This document shows positions 8,964 through 17,395 of a DNA stretch of 44,794 nucleotides, one piece after another. Location of the stretch: NCBI GenBank assembly GCA_945861665.1, contig CAMAVS010000003.1, forward strand, positions 337,362 to 382,155, written 5' to 3'. The notes below the pieces were generated by a model. That model did not search any database, was not told the origin of the DNA, and was given only the letters and a program-made list of their open reading frames with translations. Every line of letters begins with the position of its first letter. The stretch's first letter is position 1. The DNA comes from Chitinophaga pinensis. GTDB taxonomy: Bacteria; Bacteroidota; Bacteroidia; UBA4408. The translations under genes were made by a program, and so were the position numbers.

Positions 8964-9605
8964 TTATTTTAACCATTCAGATGGATTCTCACGCCATTCC
9001 TTCAAGGATTTAATATCCTTCTCCGTAACATAATTTGACCTTGCGGCTTCTTTAACAAGTGTTTCGTAGTCACTTAAGGTAATTAATTTACATTTTGCTT
9101 TTTTGAAATTATCGCTGGCTGTTTTAAAGCCGTAAGTAAAAATGGCTGCCATTCCTTTTACAACACAACCTTCTGCTGTTAATGCGTTCACGGCTTTCAG
9201 ACTGCTTTGTCCGGTTGATATTAAATCTTCAATAACAACAACGGTTTGTCCTTTTTTGATTTCGCCCTCAATGAGGTTTGCCATTCCGTATTCTTTTGCC
9301 GATGAACGTATGTAAACAAATGGTAAGCCCATTGCTTCGGCAACCAAGGCTCCTTGTGCAATTGCACCTGTGGCAACACCGGCAATCACATCGGGTTTTC
9401 CAAATTCTGCGATGATTGATTTTACTAATTGTTCGCGAATGTAGGTACGTACTTTAGGATGCGACAAGGTTACGCGGTTATCACAATATATGGGCGATTT
9501 CCAACCCGATGCCCAAGTAAAAGGATTAGTTGGTTGTAATTTTATTGCTTTAATTTGTAGTAGAAATTCTGCTATTTTTTCAGATGACCCATCAGTTATT
9601 TTCAT
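8964..9605 (-). CDS. pyrE: Orotate phosphoribosyltransferase
   Basis: A 213-residue enzyme that joins orotate and PRPP to orotidine 5'-monophosphate in de novo pyrimidine synthesis. The type I phosphoribosyltransferase signature VVVIEDLISTGQSS lies at residues 122-135, and the N-terminal ASGWKSPIYCDNR segment (32-44) is diagnostic of bacterial OPRT. The start at 9605 gives the normal N-terminus (KIAEFLLQIKAIKLQP). It is first in a four-gene minus-strand run. Only 7 bp separate its ATG from that of the divergent NUDIX gene, so its promoter must lie inside that gene; a TACATTTG box occurs on the minus strand at 9617-9610. Confidence 0.95.
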   Translation of the reverse strand: MKITDGSSEKIAEFLLQIKAIKLQPTNPFTWASGWKSPIYCDNRVTLSHPKVRTYIREQLVKSIIAEFGKPDVIAGVATGAIAQGALVAEAMGLPFVYIRSSAKEYGMANLIEGEIKKGQTVVVIEDLISTGQSSLKAVNALTAEGCVVKGMAAIFTYGFKTASDNFKKAKCKLITLSDYETLVKEAARSNYVTEKDIKSLKEWRENPSEWLK

Positions 9606-9612
9606 AAGGCAA

Positions 9613-10221
9613 ATGTATAAAGTTTTTATTAACGATAAACCACTTTTTTTAACTTCACAATCAAATCTTGATTCGCTAAAACATTGTGCTATTGTTGAAG
9701 AGTATCAGACTTTTGCATTATTACACGAATGGATATTATCCCTGGAACATAACAGTGCCATTTTCTCTATGGTGGTGTGGCATACTGATTTAGCTTTTTT
9801 GTGGAAAGAATTTACATCCTTGTATAAACAAATAGAAGCAGCAGGAGGGTTAGTGAAAAATGGCAATAGCGAAATTCTTTTTATATATCGTTTGGGAAAA
9901 TGGGATTTACCGAAAGGAAAAGTTGAGAAAGGTGAAGAAATAAAAGCTGCTGCCATTAGAGAAGTGGAGGAGGAGTGCGGAATAAACGAAATTACCTTAT
10001 TGGATGAACTGCCCGCTACCTATCATACCTATCATCACAAAGGCAAGGTTATATTAAAAAAAACACATTGGTTTAGGATGGCTTACAATGGCAATTCCAT
10101 AACAGTACCTCAGTTAGAAGAAGGTATAACTGCAGTAGAATGGATAGCGCCAAACAATATCCAAAAAGTAGTTGACAATACCTATGCTTCGGTTGTGGAT
10201 GTGTTGGAGGTGGGTTTGTAG
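9613..10221 (+). CDS. NUDIX hydrolase
   Basis: A 202-residue protein starting at the ATG at 9613 (MYKVFINDKPLFL). The open frame runs back to 9490 but that extension lies wholly inside pyrE on the other strand and is not used. The C-terminal half (from about residue 75) is a NUDIX fold with a complete box, GKVEKGEEIKAAAIREVEEE followed by CGI, which holds the metal-binding REVEEE helix. These enzymes hydrolyse nucleoside diphosphates linked to another moiety; the substrate is not readable. The N-terminal 70 residues are an extra region seen in Bacteroidota homologues next to pyrE. It is read divergently from pyrE and ends ahead of a large palindrome. Confidence 0.85.
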   Translation: MYKVFINDKPLFLTSQSNLDSLKHCAIVEEYQTFALLHEWILSLEHNSAIFSMVVWHTDLAFLWKEFTSLYKQIEAAGGLVKNGNSEILFIYRLGKWDLPKGKVEKGEEIKAAAIREVEEECGINEITLLDELPATYHTYHHKGKVILKKTHWFRMAYNGNSITVPQLEEGITAVEWIAPNNIQKVVDNTYASVVDVLEVGL

Positions 10222-10230
10222 TTTTTGAAA

Positions 10231-10273
10231 TTAAAGTAAAAGGCTTGGAAAATTTCCAAGCCTTTTACTTTAA
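10231..10273. terminator. Large palindrome, probable bidirectional terminator
   Basis: The segment is a near-perfect inverted repeat with 21-bp arms (10231-10251 and 10253-10273) around a single base, containing AAAAGGCTTGG and CCAAGCCTTTT. It sits 9 bp after the NUDIX stop and 14 bp before the stop of the decayed gene on the minus strand. That is where a terminator shared by two convergent genes would be. The arms themselves supply the A/T-rich tails. Confidence 0.6.
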
Positions 10274-10286
10274 AAAACATCATTCA

Positions 10287-10421
10287 CTATTTTGTACACA
10301 CCATTTTTTTAGTATCCACAACATTGCCATCGGCAAGTAATGTATAGGTGTAAGTGCCGCTGCTAAGGTTACTTGCATAAACAGTTAGTTAACCTTTTAG
10401 GGTGACTTGGATTGCATTTTG
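10287..10421 (-). pseudogene. Remnant of a type IX secretion cargo gene (type A sorting domain tail)
   Basis: Reading the minus strand from 10388 down to the TAG at 10289-10287 gives LTVYASNLSSGTYTYTLLAD followed by GNVVDTKKMVCTK. This is the closing beta-strand pair of a Por-secretion type A C-terminal domain (pattern SGTYxYxLxxDGxxxDTKKM) as found at the end of Bacteroidota tail-fibre-like and other secreted proteins. The same frame continues upstream as QNAIQVTLKG but is broken by TAA at 10391-10389, and TAA recurs at 10424-10422. No start or earlier domain is visible, so this is a decayed 3' end. Nothing else is recognisable in the remainder of the gap up to 10534 except a weak promoter. 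Confidence 0.7.
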
Positions 10422-10498
10422 TTAACGATTAAAATAAGTAACAATTAAAATGATAATTTTTGTTGAAAAACTATGTTAAAAACAGCATTCAAAAATTA

Positions 10499-10506
10499 TA
10501 TCTTTG
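10499..10506 (+). promoter_or_regulatory. Possible -7 box of the glmM promoter
   Basis: TATCTTTG fits the TAnnTTTG -7 consensus and lies 28 bp before the GTG start of glmM. The expected TTG -33 element 19-20 bp upstream is poor (GTTA at 10475-10478), so this is a weak call. Confidence 0.4.
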
Positions 10507-10534
10507 CGTTTTACAAACATAAAAAGACTAAACA

Positions 10535-11944
10535 GTGACCTTAATAAAATCAATTTCAGGAATTAGAGGAACAATAGGCGGGAAGCCCGGTGATGGATTG
10601 AGTCCCATTGATGTGGTAAAATTTACAGCCGCTTACGGTACTTGGATAATACAGCGCAGTGCCAATAAAAACAAGGTGAAAATTGTGGTTGGCAGGGATG
10701 CACGTATTTCGGGCGATATGGTGAACCGTTTGGTAATTGGTACCCTTATGGGATTGGGAATTGATGTGGTGGATATAGGCTTATCAACAACTCCAACGGT
10801 AGAGATTGCTGTTCCGGATGAAAAAGCAAACGGAGGCATTATACTTACTGCCAGTCATAATCCCAAACAGTGGAATGCCTTGAAATTGCTGAATGAAAAG
10901 GGGGAATTTATTTCGGCTCTTGACGGTGAACTGGTATTGGAATTGGCAGAAAAAGAAGCCTTTGTTTTTGCCGATGTGAATAAACTTGGATTGTGTACAC
11001 TTGATAATACTTACATCAGTAAGCACATCGATAAAATATTGGCTCTTCCGCTGGTGGATAAAGATGCGATAAAGGCAAAAAAATTCAGGGTGGTTATTGA
11101 TTGTGTTAATTCAACGGGAGGTATTGCAGTGCCTATGCTATTAAAAGCGTTGGGAGTGGATGATGTCGTGGAATTGTATTGCGAACCGAACGGTCATTTT
11201 CCGCACGAGCCGGAACCCTTACCCGAAAATTTAAGAGACATAGCAAAAGAGGTAGTTAAAAAGAATGCACACCTGGGAATAGTGGTAGACCCTGATGTAG
11301 ATAGGTTAGCATTGGTGTGCGAAGACGGTGAAATGTTTGGTGAAGAATACACCTTGGTTGCTGTTGCCGATTATGTATTGAGTAATACAAAAGGAAATAC
11401 GGTTTCAAATTTATCGTCTACACGCGCTTTGCGCGATGTTACTGAAAAAGCGGGAGGCACTTACAACGCAGCAGCAGTTGGTGAAGTAAATGTAGTGGAG
11501 CTGATGAAAGAAACAAATGCGATTATAGGGGGAGAAGGCAATGGAGGTGTTATATATCCTGAGTTGCATTACGGAAGAGATGCATTGGCAGGAATAGCTT
11601 TGTTTTTAACACATTTGGCAAAATACGGGAAGTCTTGTTCTATGTTGCGTTCAAAATATCCGAACTACCATATCTCCAAAAATAAAATAGAGCTTACGCC
11701 TACGGTAGATGTAGACGCTGTTTTATTTGCCGTAAAAAATAAATACAAAAAGCAACCCATCAATACGGTTGACGGTGTTAAAATTGAATTCGGAAAGGAG
11801 TGGGTGCACTTGCGTAAGTCAAATACAGAGCCCATCATCCGCATTTATTCGGAAAGTGAATTGGAAACTACTGCCGATAATTTGGCCGAAAAAATAATAA
11901 TGGACATCAAAGAATTTATTAAGCAAGCAGAAGCACAGAAGTAA
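10535..11944 (+). CDS. glmM: Phosphoglucosamine mutase
   Basis: A 469-residue alpha-D-phosphohexomutase converting glucosamine-6-phosphate to glucosamine-1-phosphate for UDP-GlcNAc, and thus peptidoglycan and lipopolysaccharide, synthesis. The phosphoserine loop TASHNP places the catalytic serine at S107, the Mg2+ loop is DPDVDR (about 250-255), and the sugar-binding GEGNGG follows. The frame begins with GTG at 10535 (MTLIKSISGIRGTIGG), the usual N-terminus of Bacteroidota GlmM, and no ATG fits better. Substrate choice between glucosamine and mannose/glucose phosphates is inferred from overall similarity to GlmM. The cysteine desulfurase gene follows after 14 bp. Confidence 0.88.
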   Translation: MTLIKSISGIRGTIGGKPGDGLSPIDVVKFTAAYGTWIIQRSANKNKVKIVVGRDARISGDMVNRLVIGTLMGLGIDVVDIGLSTTPTVEIAVPDEKANGGIILTASHNPKQWNALKLLNEKGEFISALDGELVLELAEKEAFVFADVNKLGLCTLDNTYISKHIDKILALPLVDKDAIKAKKFRVVIDCVNSTGGIAVPMLLKALGVDDVVELYCEPNGHFPHEPEPLPENLRDIAKEVVKKNAHLGIVVDPDVDRLALVCEDGEMFGEEYTLVAVADYVLSNTKGNTVSNLSSTRALRDVTEKAGGTYNAAAVGEVNVVELMKETNAIIGGEGNGGVIYPELHYGRDALAGIALFLTHLAKYGKSCSMLRSKYPNYHISKNKIELTPTVDVDAVLFAVKNKYKKQPINTVDGVKIEFGKEWVHLRKSNTEPIIRIYSESELETTADNLAEKIIMDIKEFIKQAEAQK

Positions 11945-11958
11945 TTAAATTGTATTCA

Positions 11959-13086
11959 ATGAAAGTATATTTAGATAATGCAGCCACTACACCACTTGAT
12001 AAAGAAGTGTTGGATGCAATGTTGCCGGTAATGGAAAACCAGTTTGGTAATCCATCTTCTATTCACGCTTTTGGAAGACAAACAAGAGCATTGATTGAGA
12101 ATTCGCGCAAGACGGTTGCTAAATTATTAAACGCTTCTCCTTCCGAAATATTCTTTACTTCAGGTGGTACCGAAGCCGACAATATGGCAATTTTTGGTGC
12201 CGTAAATGATTTGGCTTGTGTACACGCTATCACTACAAAAATTGAGCATCACGCGGTACTCCATACATTGGAGGCATTAGAAAAGCAAGGCAAAATAAAA
12301 TTGAGCTATGTTAATTTATTGCCGAATGCGAATGTTGATTTACAGCACTTGGAAGAATTACTAAAAAGTAATGGTAAAACATTGGTTTCCTTGATGCACG
12401 CAAATAATGAGATTGGGAATCTTTTACCAATGCAGGAAGTAGGGGAGTTGTGTAAAAAATACGATGCTGTTTTTCATTCCGATACGGTTCAAACAATGGG
12501 TCATTATGCCATTGATTTGCAAAAAGTACACATTCATTTTTTAACCTGTGGAGCACATAAATTTCATGGTCCTAAAGGAGTAGGATTTATTTATGTAAAT
12601 GGCAATGTGAAAGTGCATCCTTATATACACGGAGGTTCGCAGGAACGAAATATGCGAGGCGGTACCGAAAATTTATACGGTATAGTTGGTTTGGAAAAGG
12701 CATTGGAAATTGCTTACCGAGATTTGGAAGCGCACCAAAAGCATATACAGGAAATAAAATCATATATGATTGAGCAATTAAAAGTTGCGATTCCAAGTGT
12801 TTCTTTTAATGGTACCTCTGGCGAAAGCAATTCCTTGTATACTGTTTTAAGTGTGTGTTTTCCCGAACACGAAAATGCGGAAATGCTCTTGTTTAATTTA
12901 GATATTGCCGGCATTGCTGCTTCGGGTGGAAGTGCTTGTACTTCGGGTAGTAATCAAGGTTCGCACGTATTGAGTAATATTGGTTGTGATATGAACCGAC
13001 CATCTATTCGTTTTTCATTTAGTAAATACAATACAAAAGCTGAGATAGATTATACTGTTGAGAAGTTGAAAGGTTTTTTCGCTTAG
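11959..13086 (+). CDS. Cysteine desulfurase (IscS/NifS family)
   Basis: A 375-residue PLP enzyme that removes sulfur from cysteine for Fe-S clusters or thio-modified tRNA. The N-terminus MKVYLDNAATTPLD is canonical; an in-frame TTG at 11950 would add three residues, but the ATG is preferred. K201 in GAHKFHGPKG forms the Schiff base, and C327 in SGGSACTSGS is the persulfide cysteine on a short loop. It is probably cotranscribed with glmM. It has no iscU or iscA neighbour, so the acceptor is unclear. Its TAG stop overlaps the stop of the convergent thioesterase gene by four bases. Confidence 0.9.
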   Translation: MKVYLDNAATTPLDKEVLDAMLPVMENQFGNPSSIHAFGRQTRALIENSRKTVAKLLNASPSEIFFTSGGTEADNMAIFGAVNDLACVHAITTKIEHHAVLHTLEALEKQGKIKLSYVNLLPNANVDLQHLEELLKSNGKTLVSLMHANNEIGNLLPMQEVGELCKKYDAVFHSDTVQTMGHYAIDLQKVHIHFLTCGAHKFHGPKGVGFIYVNGNVKVHPYIHGGSQERNMRGGTENLYGIVGLEKALEIAYRDLEAHQKHIQEIKSYMIEQLKVAIPSVSFNGTSGESNSLYTVLSVCFPEHENAEMLLFNLDIAGIAASGGSACTSGSNQGSHVLSNIGCDMNRPSIRFSFSKYNTKAEIDYTVEKLKGFFA

Positions 13087-13502
13087 GAAACAGGCACTTC
13101 GTCATATTCCCTTAACAACTTTACCCATTCTTCGGGCACTTCAATTGTTTTTTTGAGTTTGTAATCAAAGCATACTAATACGCTACTTCCATTGCATACC
13201 TCCGTTTCAATACCGTCCTTTATTTTAACAATGGAGTAAATTAATTCAAAACTTTTTGTTCCTATACGCGTACATTTTGTTTTAGCAGAAATAGTATCAC
13301 TTATAATTACAGGAACAATAAAATTTACAGAAGTATTGGCAAGTATTAAACCGGTTGATTCCCAGTCTATTTCTTTCTTTACAAGCGTCTTAAAATAGGC
13401 CATTCTAGCTACTTCAAAATAGGTGAGGTAATTGGCATTGTTTACGTGCCCCAATTGATCAATGTCGTGAAAGCGTATTTGTATGGGAGTGCAGTGTTTC
13501 AT
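13083..13502 (-). CDS. Acyl-CoA thioesterase, 4HBT hotdog fold
   Basis: A 139-residue single hotdog domain. The motif RFHDIDQLGHVNNANYLTYF at residues 9-28 is the 4-hydroxybenzoyl-CoA thioesterase signature: the aspartate of the DIDQLGHVNN stretch is catalytic and the central helix follows. It would hydrolyse an acyl-CoA thioester; the acyl group is not predictable. It converges on the cysteine desulfurase, the two stop codons overlapping, and lies 16 bp after the EnvC-like gene on the same strand, so it may be the last gene of the envelope operon. Confidence 0.85.
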   Translation of the reverse strand: MKHCTPIQIRFHDIDQLGHVNNANYLTYFEVARMAYFKTLVKKEIDWESTGLILANTSVNFIVPVIISDTISAKTKCTRIGTKSFELIYSIVKIKDGIETEVCNGSSVLVCFDYKLKKTIEVPEEWVKLLREYDEVPVS

Positions 13503-13518
13503 AATGAATTCGAATTGG

Positions 13519-14814
13519 TTACTGGTTTCTGTAAATCCATCCTATGGGATTTAATAATATGGAGCCTTTCCAAATTTGAAGTTCCATTGAAGTCTTATTG
13601 TCTTCATCTGTTAATGCAGTACCAATGTTTTGTTTGGTTTTAATTTTATCGCCTTTCTTAACGTTTGTTTCACTAAGATTGGAGTAAACAGAAAGGTATT
13701 CACCGTGTCTTACAATAATGGCTTTACCCGCACCCGGAATAGAAATAACTCCCGTTACTTCTCCATCAAATACTGCACGTACAGCAGAGCCAACTTTTGT
13801 ACTGATATCAATACCATCATTTTTTACTTTAATTCCTTTCAATACAGGATGCTCGTGTTCGCCAAAGTATTCTATGATTACACCTTCAGCAACAGGCCAA
13901 GGTAATTTGCCTTTGTTTAACTCAAAATTGTCTGATAATTTTTGCGCTTCTGGTGTAAGGGTCAGCACATTTTCATTTTTTACTTCTTTCGGATTTTCTT
14001 TTGTCGTATTGTTTTTAGGATTTGGAGGGTTTTTTGCTTTTGCATTCTTAGCTGCTAATACAGCCTCTTCTCTTGCTCTTTTAATCTCTTCTTCTATAAT
14101 TCGTTTGATTTCTTTTTGAAGTTTATTCGCATCTTCTTGTTTCTTTTTCAAATCCGCTTTTAGCTGTCCTTCCTTTTCTTGCAGTTGTATTAGTACTACT
14201 TCTTTTTCACTTTTTTCAATAGTAAGCGTTTTTTTCTCTTCTTCTTTTTCTCCTAACAAAGCTTTCAATTCACTCCTATTGGTTTCAAGCTCTTTTACTT
14301 TTTTCGCTAAATTATTCTGTGTCTTTTGAATTATTAGCGCTTGTTTCTTTCGGTATTCAGAGTATTGTTCGAAATATTTCATTCGGCTGTATGCTTGATT
14401 AAAATCCTTAGCCGAAAAAATAAACATCATTTTAGTATAAGCACTTTGATTTTTATAAGCATAATAAATCATTTTTTCGTATTCGACTTTTAATTTTTGT
14501 ATTTCTTTTTTGAGATTATTTATGGAGATATTTGCTTTGTTAACAGCAGCATTTATTTCATTTACTTCATAAGCAATTGTATTAATCAAATCTTCACGAA
14601 TTTCAATTTTTTGATTTAAGGTTACAAGTTGATTGAGTGAAAGTTTTTTATTCTTTTTTGTTTCGTTCAGCAATTGATTTGTGGTATTTATTTCTTTTTG
14701 CAATTGGGCCTTTTTCTTTTCTAGGTCTTTTTTATTCTGCCCAATGGCATTAAAAGTAAATAGTATAATGAGCAAGCTATTTAAAAAGAAATATTTAGTT
14801 TGAAATGAGAACAT
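13519..14814 (-). CDS. EnvC-like murein hydrolase activator (coiled coil + degenerate LytM/M23 domain)
   Basis: A 431-residue exported protein. The frame extends to 14835, but starting at the ATG at 14814 gives a clean signal peptide (MFSFQTKYFFLNSLLIILFT) and sits 1 bp after the DUF4292 stop. Residues about 30-260 are lysine/glutamate-rich coiled coil. The C-terminal 120 residues are an M23 fold with the zinc ligands replaced: the HxGID position reads NDGID, YAHL reads YSNL, and HLHF reads ELQI. It therefore should not cut peptidoglycan itself but activate amidases, as EnvC does. It is fourth in the envelope operon. Confidence 0.87.
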   Translation of the reverse strand: MFSFQTKYFFLNSLLIILFTFNAIGQNKKDLEKKKAQLQKEINTTNQLLNETKKNKKLSLNQLVTLNQKIEIREDLINTIAYEVNEINAAVNKANISINNLKKEIQKLKVEYEKMIYYAYKNQSAYTKMMFIFSAKDFNQAYSRMKYFEQYSEYRKKQALIIQKTQNNLAKKVKELETNRSELKALLGEKEEEKKTLTIEKSEKEVVLIQLQEKEGQLKADLKKKQEDANKLQKEIKRIIEEEIKRAREEAVLAAKNAKAKNPPNPKNNTTKENPKEVKNENVLTLTPEAQKLSDNFELNKGKLPWPVAEGVIIEYFGEHEHPVLKGIKVKNDGIDISTKVGSAVRAVFDGEVTGVISIPGAGKAIIVRHGEYLSVYSNLSETNVKKGDKIKTKQNIGTALTDEDNKTSMELQIWKGSILLNPIGWIYRNQ

Positions 14815-14815
14815 C

Positions 14816-15664
14816 TTATTTCTTAATTGGGTCATATTTTGCTGGAATATTGAAGGGGAAGCTTTCTGGTTTTCCTCGACTAACCTTGTTGTAATTAATT
14901 TTCATCTTAATATTTTTTTGAGCAGTTATATTAAATTTTAGGCTGTAAGGAAAAATTAAGGAGTCTAACGATTGAAAATTTTCATACAAGGCTTCAAAAG
15001 TTCTATTTGTGGACAAATCGTTGATGCTAATTTTTGATATTTTAAAGGTGTTGTCAATTAGCCAAATGCGTTGTATTAATTCATTTACAGGCTCATTTCG
15101 ATCAAGCACTTTTCTTAATTTTCTTTTCTTTATGGTACTGAGCATATATTTCCCTTCATCTTTTGATGATTTTAGTTTCTCATCCTCATCGTAAAAACTT
15201 ATACTATTTCCTACTAATAATGATTCTAGCATATTAAAATCAAGTTCGGTATTAAATAATTTACTGATGTATGCATAGTCACCTTTAAAGTATGTTTTGT
15301 TTAATTTATTCATAAACTTTACAGAATCACTGGTTATTAATACTCTTGCAGCCTCAATTCCCAATGCAGGTGAAATGGAAACCCAGATGACACTATCCTT
15401 CTTTGCTCTTAATGTTACATCAAAGGAGTTGATTTGGCTATCTATGTCGGCCGTAATAGAAAATTTGGTGGTTAGATAGACGTACTTGAACTCGTTTTGT
15501 TTCATCTTAGTTGATAATACTCTTCCGCTTTTGAAATCAAGTCTGCCATTTTCATCGTTCGTGAGAGGTTTTGTGTTTTCAGCCCTTTTTTGAGTTTTAC
15601 AAGAAGCTGTAAAAAGTATGAACAAGAAGAATATTGCTTTCGTAATTCGTAGGAATGCTTTCAA
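14816..15664 (-). CDS. DUF4292 outer-membrane-associated lipoprotein
   Basis: A 282-residue lipoprotein with a hydrophobic signal and a lipobox ending at C22 (FTASC). The body alternates beta strands with conserved segments such as FKYVYLTTKFSITADIDSQ and the KDSVIWVSISPALGIEAAR stretch, matching the DUF4292 family, which resembles the LolA/LolB-type half-barrel. A role in moving or receiving lipoproteins or lipid is inference only. It directly abuts the TPR gene upstream (stop and start adjacent) and overlaps the alternative start of the EnvC gene, indicating translational coupling. Confidence 0.82.
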   Translation of the reverse strand: MKAFLRITKAIFFLFILFTASCKTQKRAENTKPLTNDENGRLDFKSGRVLSTKMKQNEFKYVYLTTKFSITADIDSQINSFDVTLRAKKDSVIWVSISPALGIEAARVLITSDSVKFMNKLNKTYFKGDYAYISKLFNTELDFNMLESLLVGNSISFYDEDEKLKSSKDEGKYMLSTIKKRKLRKVLDRNEPVNELIQRIWLIDNTFKISKISINDLSTNRTFEALYENFQSLDSLIFPYSLKFNITAQKNIKMKINYNKVSRGKPESFPFNIPAKYDPIKK

Positions 15665-17395
15665 TTATTCTATGAGTGTTTTTGTGTTTATTTTTTTTTC
15701 TAATAAATCGGAACCTATACCAATCAATTTTGCATTTTGCCAGAATTCAACAGCTTTTTCAATTTCTCCCAATTTAAATAGCACATCACCATAGTGTTCC
15801 AGGATTACTGCATTTTTATTCTCAGAATTTACTACGGCTTTTCCAATCCAAATTTTTGCTTCATCCAGCTTATTCAATTCATATAATATCCATCCGTAAG
15901 TATCTTGATTTGAAGGGTTGTTTTTATCCAATTCATTTGATTTTTTTGACATTTCAGCAGCCTTCTCCAATTTTTCCTTGCGTAGGGATAAATAATAACT
16001 ATAATTATTTAAGACATTTGAATTGTCGGGATTAATTTCCAAGGCTTTTTCATAGGCTTTGTCTGATTCTTCAAACTGTTTGTTGCGGTTGTAGGCATCA
16101 CCTAAATGTGCATAAAATTCTCCTTTGAGTGTTTTGTTATCATCCACAGCCAGCGCTAGGCCCAAAGTAAGCATATCAATTGCTTCTTTGTATTTTTTTT
16201 GTTGCATATTGGCAATACCATTAAATAAGTACAATTTTGATTCATTCGGAAAAAGTTCAAGGGCATCTTTGCTGTGTGCAATTATTGAGCCGTAATCATC
16301 TAATTCATTATCAATTAAAATCAACTGTTCCCAAATAGCTAGTCTGCTTTTGTCGAAAGAGATAGCTAGTAAAAATTTTTCTCTAGCTTCTTTTAATTTC
16401 CCATCGCGATAATAATAATCGCCTTGAATCGAAAATGTTTTGGCTTCTTTTGGATGCACGTATATTAATATTGCTATTAGTTCGTAAGCTTGGACTTTAT
16501 ATTCTTTTGAATTTTCGGAGACATCGTAATAATTAATTAATATTTTTACTTTCGTATCAATGTCTAATTCTTCCGATCGAAAAGCGGTTTTTATCTCAGA
16601 AAATGATTTATCTTTTTCGTTTTTTTGTCTGTAATAATCCGATAAAGAAAGATGAATGTAGGGATTTTCGGCATCAATTTTTAGTGCATTGTTATATGTT
16701 TCAAATGCCTGGTCATGCATATTGTTTGCTTTATAAAGTTCTGCTAACATACCGTAATATCTTGCTTCGTTAGGGTTTGAGTCGATAAGTTTTTGCATTT
16801 CAGCAATAGCCTTTTCAAGTTTATTTAGTTGAATGTATATCTTTTGTTTTTGCAGAATAATTTCTTCGCTAATGCCTACCATTTTTTCTATTTTGTCATA
16901 CGCTTCTATAGCATCATCAAATTTGTTGGCGTACAAAAGGGCTGTAGCGTAATCATAATAAAAATCTATTTGTCCGGGGTATTGCTTAATAAGTGTTTCT
17001 CGAACCTTCAATGCATCGTTGTACTTTCTGTTTTTTTGTAAAATATCTGCATAAAGCAATAAATACCATTCGTTTTTTTTGTCAAGTTGAGTGGCTACTT
17101 TACATAAAAATTCAGCATTTTTAGAATCGCTTGTGCTATAGAATATGTTTGCCAACTCATATAAAGCAGCAGTGTTTTTACCATCTAATTGTAGACATTT
17201 CCTGTATAGTTTTGCAGCCTCATCAATATTTCCGAGAATTTTTTCTTTTCCTGCGGTGTAGAAAAAATAGCTAAACTCAATTTGTTGTTTTTCTGTAAGT
17301 TTAACATTTTTGGAAGTGTTTTTCTTATTGTTTTTGCAGGAAATTACAAGCACAATAAGCGATAATAAGATAATATTCTTAATTACTGGTTTCAT
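15665..17395 (-). CDS. TPR-repeat lipoprotein
   Basis: A 576-residue protein with a signal peptide and a lipobox ending at C20 (LVISC). From about residue 40 to the end it is made of tetratricopeptide repeats, with clear 34-residue units such as ARYYGMLAELYKANNMHDQA and AHLGDAYNRNKQFEESDKAY and the recurring G8/A20/P32 pattern. It has about 12-14 units. It should be a periplasmic scaffold anchored in a membrane. Its ATG overlaps the TAA of the nucleotidyltransferase gene (TAATG, 1 bp). It probably works with the DUF4292 and EnvC proteins encoded next to it; partners are unknown. Confidence 0.88.
   Translation of the reverse strand: MKPVIKNIILLSLIVLVISCKNNKKNTSKNVKLTEKQQIEFSYFFYTAGKEKILGNIDEAAKLYRKCLQLDGKNTAALYELANIFYSTSDSKNAEFLCKVATQLDKKNEWYLLLYADILQKNRKYNDALKVRETLIKQYPGQIDFYYDYATALLYANKFDDAIEAYDKIEKMVGISEEIILQKQKIYIQLNKLEKAIAEMQKLIDSNPNEARYYGMLAELYKANNMHDQAFETYNNALKIDAENPYIHLSLSDYYRQKNEKDKSFSEIKTAFRSEELDIDTKVKILINYYDVSENSKEYKVQAYELIAILIYVHPKEAKTFSIQGDYYYRDGKLKEAREKFLLAISFDKSRLAIWEQLILIDNELDDYGSIIAHSKDALELFPNESKLYLFNGIANMQQKKYKEAIDMLTLGLALAVDDNKTLKGEFYAHLGDAYNRNKQFEESDKAYEKALEINPDNSNVLNNYSYYLSLRKEKLEKAAEMSKKSNELDKNNPSNQDTYGWILYELNKLDEAKIWIGKAVVNSENKNAVILEHYGDVLFKLGEIEKAVEFWQNAKLIGIGSDLLEKKINTKTLIE

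Noticed and set aside
9490-9612. N-terminal extension of the NUDIX protein
   Set aside because: The extension lies fully within pyrE on the opposite strand and does not resemble a NUDIX N-terminus; the ATG at 9613 is a sufficient start.
13718-14119. A 133-codon plus-strand frame opposite the EnvC gene
   Set aside because: It is the antisense shadow of the lysine/glutamate-rich coiled coil, which gives a false phenylalanine/serine-rich protein; no start context or family resemblance.
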